Positions 27,301 to 31,086 of a DNA stretch of 31,086 nucleotides are shown piece after piece. The first letter of the stretch is position 1. The number at the start of each line of letters is the position of its first letter. Location of the stretch: positions 1 to 31,086 of the forward strand of contig JAZKXV010000007.1 of assembly GCA_045611785.1 (NCBI GenBank), written 5' to 3'. The DNA is from JAFTYO01 sp045611785. Its GTDB lineage: Bacteria > Pseudomonadota > Alphaproteobacteria > RF32 > CAG-239. The notes below the pieces were generated by a model. The model was not told the DNA's origin. It saw only the letters and a list, made by a program, of their open reading frames with translations, and did no database searches. The position numbers were made by a program, and so were the translations under genes.

Positions 27301-27520
27301 CGAAGATATGGGCTTGATTAAAAAAGGTCTTGTAAGACTGTTTGTTAAAAAGCCTAATATTATTGCTCAAACAGCAACTGAACTTGATAAGCAAATTTCT
27401 TCACCTTCAACCGGTAAAAAACTTATTGAAACAATCAACGGTTATGTAAATAAATTTGCAAGAATCATTAATCAGAAACCTGTTAAGACACAAATTAAAA
27501 TTAATGATAATACAAGATAA
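21395..27520 (+). CDS. Giant protein: M48-type zinc-peptidase motif plus ABC1/UbiB-like kinase domain
   Basis: 2041 residues, with no signal peptide or obvious transmembrane helix. Residues about 40-215 carry an M48 peptidase pattern: ILGHELGH (zinc ligands His129, His133, catalytic Glu130), a third-ligand region MEEATSDLNSLDMMARAGYD (Glu150 with Asp154), and AHPNNESRLNAI. Residues about 220-1330 are a long charged helical region with no recognised family. Residues about 1350-1640 match ABC1/UbiB atypical kinases in order: GPAAIKLGQ (the KxGQ motif, Lys1363), an Ala-rich-loop-like IGSASYFVTLE, VTKILRAG (the ATP-binding Lys1453), ERAQGLDLDQI, HDRHGKQL (Asp1591; usually HxDxHxGN) and GLFDTGAM (Asp1610; usually DFG). 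The tail to 2041 is helical. It has its own promoter, between ppdK and rplM. The substrate is unknown; a protease or kinase role is inferred from motifs only. Confidence 0.75.
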   Translation: MDITKIKEKIPTDLIEELKVVSGTVEEEQQRQDYLQGICQRLMGDELDFERYPVFFCVVDNEEPNAAFVPGKKPEIIAEDDNKFIFMSEEEKAAKIAEAAREQYPTVFVTKGLLKMAENEDQLAYILGHELGHLRQDFLFGDHINSKMEEATSDLNSLDMMARAGYDINEARKLAHHIFTNENELYSLRQIIARTLDAHPNNESRLNAIDIKIKAIEDSYQKENIDINTIEPTPVSETFEDDINGNRFVSLFERELKELGYYDSSLDQKQEILLSYMIGLYERNEFWNNDSTFHRWLKHKENLNKIVYAHIKELRKEMPARVIKQSDADFFLGYIDHTKENDEKWLKIVGKEYCEIFYDGSLHMPWHSDDRRPILNSYPFKIVPDEEYEAQLAIETEKKRRQLEKISNGTDLSLQFWDRLIMSDMYEFTDYANVAINPLNGIDLTKTETGKRAIETIKRAIDDEYFSSTAISTLTNNFQNYNEEKELWSENKSENMHIAYRGIFSAFFYRFDPQSFPSLNLEMTENPTVKKLPKKLLFSSNIDLSKFGLKLENLMENVYLVQYNADYQNPYQYNKDTADWYYFVDQEGNILDSFSPKKLQDKKNELIEQKRIEFFKQLADIVKHDYAMLQEIKQNPGQTNLKRYELERLKRYTSGQYPSIKPTDDKDWRLKMYIATLSTYDPYITYSTTNLKKVLENDYYRLLDKSPISNDYLRFDHDLILSFLTEEEKDFASEKYYVDNDEAIFNAIYDQMVKTGDYNLHMSEFRTSDYSTYEQNDWRLNPQLSWLFTNSQVIRYQKKYLEITPAEQLQNSYRSDVMDMVHTELNHLYGFIEYTLNQNPEIAFKDIDFTQYQSLYSELLSNKIGIPLDLSNYTRPNKDLTSSEYIFLSYALTNHILSEKTNKLPLKEFFNNNSTPTFLHNVLIEKFEPFLLNRENYPEDTVEAAKVYKNISKDIRKLEVVGPFMVDLIRSETDPKKALQASLIFLETLKYENTDETAALKNSLLENNIIFDKSRPLMYRIGAYQQVAAISGFADDYRIQNELLRGFINEIEAIKDPVERNSFYDIFINKDHRISDPDIRREVQRLWVESAFEACGSQIDDNSAALHQKIGAYLDKLHGSYEVEKWGDKKTVDNVSLADRIEISKLLADRFVSQQKLSMMIKPKPSGYEEMNTGNKAENSMMISGFDGIKLVLEHDRDEASQLIDFLLSKGEMSTCAEYSAHLKEKTEEIRKYASWFDPNKSISPETLQVMHREFWGYPLEARAVVINDLLYSASSRGEENRWEDIFKKVAPKIFPNADSDMSKIGTEFLHSYIKSRKENERTLYLAAMMVAANENSETTDPEKSIAKGIRLFLENSGPAAIKLGQAMASYTDVPKFIRDEMQNLKSNASRPSRWEIYEWLDFYKNKDGDQSLQFDKDVWLGRIIGSASYFVTLEKGKFEDGKIPETSDRVTKILRAGAKISSDKEFKIFENMLYDLAQKGVMTNGVDSFVRLVKQAQETVEVETDLGIGYSQLETAKKLYKEKEIEADGHTFKLRVVDWPEYGKNWADLERAQGLDLDQIQDPQYKKAASKAYFTVELMNMLSGSRFDHDRHGKQLKIDPKTNTIGLFDTGAMAIVDPSEKDKELLGKVIYKTLQKTLELSSDGPAAFGKIGAILSSEIEQVYAKGETTSTYLTECQRGLLALTDFYKDLSANDFMECINSAINNKDMPIDKSIIKGFVQEGIKEVGIFESNQPLLSHKDKETLGALIFNVYASGSVHGTATIGETLKQEVLKLKDQGVNMPILNIISEKLSDTQGESIGLNIPKEFMPTVSEVVSQKDIDIAILKGVMKEAVNSVDLQGQKDNYPVADRQELGKLLYDTFDLMVEKRREGEKIDMATAFVNLQQSGQYKTELGTKIAAVIKTAQQLGSTKGMNEIDVNEIVKASLLSGNMDAEISKGISERFKEKHPNLLLRNKIAKGLNAFLTQKTEDMGLIKKGLVRLFVKKPNIIAQTATELDKQISSPSTGKKLIETINGYVNKFARIINQKPVKTQIKINDNTR

Positions 27521-27580
27521 TAACAAAAAAAAATATTTTTTACATTCACAAAATTGCAATTTGGTGCAAAATAAAGCAAA

Positions 27581-27645
27581 ATCAATATGTTATCGAGCGG
27601 TATAGTAATACCTCTTGATAACATATTGATAATATGTGTTTTTTT
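27581..27645 (+). terminator. Long hairpin with T-rich tail downstream of the giant gene
   Basis: Left arm 27581-27603 and right arm 27608-27630 pair over 23 positions with one mismatch and one G-T pair, loop AGTA. A T run (27639-27645) follows after 8 nt. It lies 60 nt past the stop of the giant gene and just upstream of the rplM promoter, so it most likely ends the giant-gene transcript. The gap before the T run and the unusual stem length leave room for another role. Confidence 0.6.
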
Positions 27646-27649
27646 ATTG

Positions 27650-27677
27650 TTGACATCGCAAAAAAAATAAGTATATT
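27650..27677 (+). promoter_or_regulatory. Promoter of the rplM-rpsI operon
   Basis: Perfect -35 TTGACA (27650-27655), 16-nt spacer of A-rich sequence, TATATT (27672-27677), 42 nt upstream of the rplM ATG. The transcript would start downstream of the long hairpin, so that hairpin is not part of the leader. Confidence 0.75.
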
Positions 27678-27719
27678 GAAGCAGAATTTAATAACAATTT
27701 TTTTTGAAAGAGAAAAAAG

Positions 27720-28187
27720 ATGAACACATATGCAACCAAACCCTCAGACATTGAGAGAAAATGGTATGTAGTTGACGCTCAAGGCGTTGTATTGGGTCGT
27801 CTTGCTGCTGAAATCGCTAAGATTTTACGTGGTAAACACAAACCTTACTTCGTTCCAAACTTAGACTGCGGTGACTATGTAGTAGTTGTAAATGCCGATA
27901 AAATTAAATTAACCGGCAAAAAATTAACAGATAAGAAATATTTCAGACACACAGGTTGGATTGGTGGTATCAAAGAAACAACAGCCGGCAAAATCTTAGA
28001 TGGTCGTTTTCCTGAAAGAGTTGTTGAAAAAGCTGTTGAACGTATGATTTCCCGTAATCCTATGGGTCGTCAACAAATGACAAAACTTAAAGTTTATGCT
28101 GGTGAAAATCACCCACATAGCGCACAAAATCCTGAAGTTTTGGACATTGCATCACGTAACCCAAAAAATAAAAGGAGTGCATCATAA
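27720..28187 (+). CDS. rplM: 50S ribosomal protein L13
   Basis: 155 residues. The L13 pattern is complete: KPSDIERKWYVVDAQGVVLG at the start, RGKHKPYFVPNLDCGDYVVV, KKYFRHTGWIGG and MISRNPMGRQQM...YAGENHPHSAQ. L13 is an early assembly protein of the large subunit binding 23S rRNA. The A of its stop TAA is the first base of the rpsI ATG, the usual coupled order. Confidence 0.98.
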   Translation: MNTYATKPSDIERKWYVVDAQGVVLGRLAAEIAKILRGKHKPYFVPNLDCGDYVVVVNADKIKLTGKKLTDKKYFRHTGWIGGIKETTAGKILDGRFPERVVEKAVERMISRNPMGRQQMTKLKVYAGENHPHSAQNPEVLDIASRNPKNKRSAS

Positions 28188-28663
28188 TGGCTAAAAAATT
28201 AGAATCTTTGCAAGAAATTAAATCTGCAACAGCTAAATCTGAAGCTCCTGTTGCTCGCAAAGCAAACAAAGACAAATTCGGTCGTTCTTATGCTACAGGT
28301 AAAAGAAAAGATGCTGTAGCTCGCGTATGGATTATGCCAGGTAAAGGTAACATCACAATCAATGATAAAAACATTGACGCATACTTTGCTCGCCCTGTAT
28401 TAAAAATGATCATCAATCAACCATTCGAAATCACAAATCGTTTGAATGAATTTGATGTTGTTTGTACAGTTAAAGGCGGTGGCTTGTCTGGTCAAGCTGG
28501 TGCTATCAAACATGGTATTTCTAAAGCTTTGAATGAATACGAACCAGAACTCCGCACTGTTTTGAAACAAGCTGGTTTCTTAACTCGTGATGACCGTGTT
28601 GTTGAACGTAAAAAATACGGTAGAGCAAAAGCTCGTCGTTCTTTCCAATTCTCAAAACGTTAA
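28187..28663 (+). CDS. rpsI: 30S ribosomal protein S9
   Basis: 158 residues with the conserved core YATGKRKDAVARVWI, then GKGNITIN, and the conserved basic C-terminal tail ending KKYGRAKARRSFQFSKR, whose last Arg reaches the P-site tRNA. An N-terminal extension of about 30 residues before the core (MAKKLESLQEIKSATAKSEA) is typical of alphaproteobacterial S9. Coupled to rplM by one-base overlap (TAATG), with AGGAG 11 nt before the ATG. Confidence 0.98.
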   Translation: MAKKLESLQEIKSATAKSEAPVARKANKDKFGRSYATGKRKDAVARVWIMPGKGNITINDKNIDAYFARPVLKMIINQPFEITNRLNEFDVVCTVKGGGLSGQAGAIKHGISKALNEYEPELRTVLKQAGFLTRDDRVVERKKYGRAKARRSFQFSKR

Positions 28664-28692
28664 TTGGTATCAAGAAAATATTTTGTATTTTC

Positions 28693-28723
28693 AATGGGTT
28701 GGAAGAAATTTCAACCCATTTTT
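28693..28723 (+). terminator. Terminator of the rplM-rpsI operon
   Basis: AATGGGTTGGAA, GAAA loop, TTTCAACCCATT: a 12-bp stem with one G-T pair, directly followed by T residues. It is 30 nt after the rpsI stop and marks the edge of the conserved chromosomal part of the window. Confidence 0.85.
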
Positions 28724-28727
28724 CATA

Positions 28728-28800
28728 TTCACATAATATTCACATAACCCTTGACTTTTCTAAATTACCAATTTACCATTTTCACAAAATCTTCACATTA
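28728..28800 (+). repeat. Two pairs of TTCACA direct repeats before the integrase
   Basis: TTCACATAA at 28728-28736 and 28739-28747, then TTCACAAAA at 28781-28789 and TTCACATTA at 28792-28800. Within each pair the copies start exactly 11 nt apart (about one helical turn), and the pairs are 53 nt apart. Such a layout resembles integrase arm-type or excisionase sites. The repeats flank a possible promoter TTGACT (28751-28756) and TACCAT (28774-28779), 17-nt spacer, for the integrase. Confidence 0.5.
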
Positions 28801-28811
28801 TTGAGGCATAA

Positions 28812-30137
28812 ATGGATAGTAATTTTTATTCAGACACATATAGTTATAGAGAAGGAAGAATCCTTATTTATAAGAGACCTAATTCTAACAATTTTCAATG
28901 TAGATTGAGAATAGAAGGAATCAGAGGATATATTATTCAATCTTGTAAAACATCAAATTTGGGTAATGCTGTAAAATTCGCAGAAGATACATATGACAAT
29001 TTGAGATTTAAAAAATTAAACAATTTACCATTAAAAAGCAAAACATTTACACAAATATATAATGATTGGTTTGCCAAAGCAGATAAATCTGAATATAGAC
29101 AAGATTTCTATCAAAGCAGAGCAAAATTGTATCTAAAACCATATTTCGGTGATTATGACATTAAAGATATCACAGAAGATGTTATTGATGGGTATTGGAG
29201 ATGGAGAAAAAACTACTACAAAGACAATCCTGAAAAATTAAAAGGAAATGCTACAGATACACCATCGCAACAATCATTAAAAATGGAAAAAACAGCAATT
29301 AAAGAGGTTTTAGAATATGCCTTCAGAAAAGGATATATAAGAAGTATTCCTAAAATTAACTTTAAAGCAAAAGCAAAAACAGAAAATAGAGACACATTTA
29401 CGAAAGAAGAGTTTACAAGTTTAGTATCATATTTAATATATTGGTCTGATTTTTCTTCAAAAGCAAGTGATAAATATCAAAGAAAAATGATATACAATTT
29501 GGTTAAATTTTTAGCATTTACAGGTATCAGACCAAGTGAATACTATAAAATAAAATGGAAAGATATTACAATACAGACAAAAAACGATATCAAACTACTT
29601 TACATATACATACCTGACAATACCAAAACAGGACAAAGAACTGTTGTGAGTTTGCCAGAAGCATATTCCTGCTACACTAATATCAAATCCTTTTCAAAAT
29701 ATACAGAAGATAATAATTTGTTTTTTACAAATTATGATGGTAGTTCTATGAAAAACTTTAGTAAAACATATATTAAAGTGTTAAAAGATTTAAATCTATA
29801 CATTAGTAGAAATGGGAAAAAAAGACCACCATACTCACTAAGACATTACTATGCGACACAAAGATTGCTGAATGGAGTTCAAGTATATGATTTAGCAAAA
29901 AATATGGGGACTTCTGTTGATAAAATCGAAAAACATTATGGACATATTTTATCAGTTCAAAAAACTGCTGAATTGATACAGGGAGCACCAAAATCATCAT
30001 TACAAAATATGGAAGAATTAGAAAAAATATTCAATGATACAACATTATCACAAGGGAAAGACCCAATATTAGAAAGACAAAAAGTGAAACAAGAAGTTGA
30101 AGATATTTTAAAGCAGGTAAAAAATTTAAAAAGATAA
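28812..30137 (+). CDS. Tyrosine recombinase/phage-type integrase
   Basis: 441 residues; GAGG at 28803-28806 sets the ATG. The N-terminal part (about 10-70) resembles an arm-binding domain and residues 78-175 a SAM-like core-binding domain. The catalytic domain holds Arg240 (AFTGIRPSE), Lys272 (NTKTGQR), Arg344 in YSLRHYYAT, GTSVDK where the second His usually lies, and nucleophile Tyr376 (EKHYGHI). The first His of HxxR is Tyr, and the second catalytic His position is Thr; this combination is met in a common group of phage integrases and need not mean inactivity. It sits immediately after the rpsI terminator and suggests an integrated element extending to the right. The C-terminal 60 residues form a charged helix. 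Confidence 0.88.
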   Translation: MDSNFYSDTYSYREGRILIYKRPNSNNFQCRLRIEGIRGYIIQSCKTSNLGNAVKFAEDTYDNLRFKKLNNLPLKSKTFTQIYNDWFAKADKSEYRQDFYQSRAKLYLKPYFGDYDIKDITEDVIDGYWRWRKNYYKDNPEKLKGNATDTPSQQSLKMEKTAIKEVLEYAFRKGYIRSIPKINFKAKAKTENRDTFTKEEFTSLVSYLIYWSDFSSKASDKYQRKMIYNLVKFLAFTGIRPSEYYKIKWKDITIQTKNDIKLLYIYIPDNTKTGQRTVVSLPEAYSCYTNIKSFSKYTEDNNLFFTNYDGSSMKNFSKTYIKVLKDLNLYISRNGKKRPPYSLRHYYATQRLLNGVQVYDLAKNMGTSVDKIEKHYGHILSVQKTAELIQGAPKSSLQNMEELEKIFNDTTLSQGKDPILERQKVKQEVEDILKQVKNLKR

Positions 30138-30149
30138 CAAGAATAAAAA

Positions 30150-30515
30150 TTACCTCAACAACTTCTGATTTATCAATTGTTGCCCTTCATTAATTAATTC
30201 ATCAATTTTACCAATAATTGCTTCATCAATATCAGGTAAATCTTTTAAAATTGTAAGATTCTGAAGAAGAGTTGATATACAAGCAAGTGATGGAGATTTA
30301 TTTTCACATACAAGTTTGCCTAAATAAAATTTATTAGAATTTAAAAATTGTTTAGAAAATTGATATTGATTATCAATCAATTCCATATCGTTTAACAATA
30401 AATTGTAGCAGTTTTTCAAAAACTGAATAACCTTGTTAGGTAATATAATTTTATTAATTTCATTTCTCATTTTTTTTAATTTATTATGTTTTTCAATATT
30501 TTCCATCACATTCAT
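30150..30515 (-). CDS. Unknown small helical protein in putative mobile element
   Basis: 121 residues, convergent with the integrase (12-nt gap). AAGGAA precedes the ATG at 30513-30515. The protein is almost entirely helical, with a basic N terminus (KHNKLKKMRNEINK) and Leu/Ile heptad-like spacing; there is no signal peptide, transmembrane helix or recognisable domain. A small gene next to an integrase is often a regulator or excisionase, but no winged-helix or HTH pattern is visible here. A weak minus-strand promoter (TTGAAA at 30563-30568, TAAATA at 30542-30547) may lie upstream. Confidence 0.6.
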   Translation of the reverse strand: MNVMENIEKHNKLKKMRNEINKIILPNKVIQFLKNCYNLLLNDMELIDNQYQFSKQFLNSNKFYLGKLVCENKSPSLACISTLLQNLTILKDLPDIDEAIIGKIDELINEGQQLINQKLLR

Positions 30516-30860
30516 TTTTCAATTCCTTCTTGTAATAAAAGTATTTATCAGAAATTATTGATTTTCAATATGTTCGGAAAAAGTCAAATTTAAAATTTTC
30601 ATTTTTAAAAATAATAATTTTGAAAAATTCCCTGATGAAATGATATTTTAATAAATAAAGTTAGGAGGCAATTTCGTTCCATATTTTCCTCCTGATGTGG
30701 GATTAAATTGAAAAGTTATAACATCCTTGCTTGTGCGGTCACAATGAAGGTTTCTAAAAACCCTTAAAGAAGTAAGGGTATAAAAAATTATTATCTAAAA
30801 ACAATGATTAAATAATTAAATAAAACATATAACAACAATGATAAAACAAGGATAAAAACA
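30516..30860. other. 345-nt intergenic region with hairpin cluster upstream of Rep-like gene
   Basis: No convincing open frame. The first 145 nt are plain AT-rich sequence. From 30661 to 30779 it turns more GC-rich and packs five complementary pairs: AGGAGG/CCTCCT (30663-30668, 30688-30693); GATGT/ACATC (30694-30698, 30721-30725); CCTT-GC-TTGTG-CGGT-CACAA-TG-AAGG (30725-30750); GGTTT/AAACC (30749-30762); ACCCTTA/TAAGGGT (30760-30779). The last two share bases, so only one can form at a time. Two perfect copies of a 17-nt sequence follow. This could be a rolling-circle origin or a structured RNA. Nothing fits a tRNA. Confidence 0.6.
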
Positions 30861-30869
30861 ATGATTAAA
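30796..30869 (+). repeat. Perfect 17-nt direct repeat around the Rep-like start
   Basis: TAAAAACAATGATTAAA occurs at 30796-30812 and again at 30853-30869, 57 nt apart; a shortened copy ACAATGATAAAA is at about 30834-30845. The second copy contains the ATG of the Rep-like gene. The spacing and place are suggestive of iterons that would let the Rep protein bind its own start region, but duplication in AT-rich sequence is an alternative. Confidence 0.55.
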
Positions 30870-31086
30870 CAATATTTTATTACAATAAATCCTCATCATA
30901 TTGAATTAAATGAATATGTATTGAAGAAAGATTTGAAAACATCATTGTTAAAATATTATAGGAAAACATTGGGAAGATATTTTAACAAGAAGAAAGATGA
31001 ACAATATGAGTTATATGTATTTATGGAACAAGGTAGAAGTAATCAATCTCATATTCATATGATAGCATTTGTTGATGATATTAAAA
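30861..31086 (+). CDS. HUH-type replication-protein-like gene, 3' end beyond window
   Basis: 75 complete codons up to the window edge; AAGGAT lies 7 nt before the ATG. The start MIKQYFITINPHH resembles motif 1 of rolling-circle initiators (F-x-T-x-N-P), and residues 52-72 (YVFMEQGRSNQSHIHMIAF) give a strand followed by the His64-x-His66 pair of motif 2 (HUH). The catalytic Tyr motif 3 should lie beyond the window. Plausible identities are a plasmid or phage Rep protein or another HUH endonuclease. With the integrase 0.7 kb upstream it suggests an integrated element with its own replication. The evidence is limited to two motifs in a fragment. Confidence 0.5.
   Translation, partial: MIKQYFITINPHHIELNEYVLKKDLKTSLLKYYRKTLGRYFNKKKDEQYELYVFMEQGRSNQSHIHMIAFVDDIK

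Noticed and set aside
21395..27520. Assembly chimera of separate protease and kinase genes
   Set aside because: The 6.1-kb frame is uninterrupted with even codon use by eye, and no ribosome-binding site plus start suggests an internal gene boundary; still worth checking with reads.
27581..27645. Ribosomal-protein leader for rplM
   Set aside because: A near-consensus promoter at 27650-27677 lies downstream of the hairpin, so the main rplM transcript would not include it.
28699..28908. 69-codon plus-strand frame between rpsI and the integrase
   Set aside because: It begins inside the rpsI terminator, overlaps the integrase start in another frame, and has no ribosome-binding site.
30661..30779. 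tRNA or tRNA fragment as integration site
   Set aside because: No cloverleaf, T-loop or acceptor stem could be laid out on either strand; the stems are separate local hairpins.

Overview
The window is AT-rich bacterial chromosome. Several things point to a Gram-negative alphaproteobacterium-like host with a low-GC genome, probably host- or gut-associated: the rplM-rpsI pair, a bacterial-type pyruvate,phosphate dikinase, lipoproteins with Sec signal peptides, and expanded VirB6/TrbL-like membrane proteins reminiscent of the rickettsial type IV secretion arrangement. The taxonomic placement is inference; no rRNA or tRNA gene is present to fix it.

Layout. Positions 1-539 are the end of a degenerate alpha/beta-hydrolase gene. 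Positions 615-11215 hold a tightly packed plus-strand block: a two-helix small membrane protein, then four VirB6/TrbL-like units carried on five reading frames. One unit has a tail in another frame, one is a lipoprotein, one is split into two genes, and the last carries an M23 peptidoglycan-hydrolase domain at its N terminus and a long charged tail. Positions 11329-12309 encode a double-HTH regulator whose promoter sits inside a large inverted repeat. Positions 12430-17049 form a second plus-strand operon: a repeat-rich Pro/Ala protein with Trp-Glu motifs, a small unknown protein, a secretin-like outer-membrane lipoprotein and a single-pass membrane protein. Together the two blocks look like the membrane and outer-membrane parts of an envelope-spanning secretion or conjugation machine. 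No ATPase (VirB4, VirB11, VirD4), VirB8, VirB9 or VirB10 is in view, so the function remains inference.

Positions 17077-21145 are minus-strand genes: a P-loop kinase-like protein, a SodC-like lipoprotein that has lost most metal ligands, and ppdK. Positions 21395-27520 encode a 2041-residue protein with an M48-type zinc-peptidase motif near the N terminus and, about 1200 residues later, a recognisable ABC1/UbiB-type atypical kinase signature. Positions 27720-28663 are rplM and rpsI.

Directly after the rpsI terminator the character changes. A tyrosine recombinase preceded by paired short direct repeats, a convergent small unknown gene, a strongly hairpin-forming 120-nt block, and the start of an HUH-type replication-protein-like gene (cut by the window end) suggest the left end of an integrated mobile element that may replicate by rolling circle.

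The most interesting candidates are the M23-VirB6 fusion within the VirB6 array, the M48/ABC1-like giant protein, and the structured region in front of the Rep-like gene.
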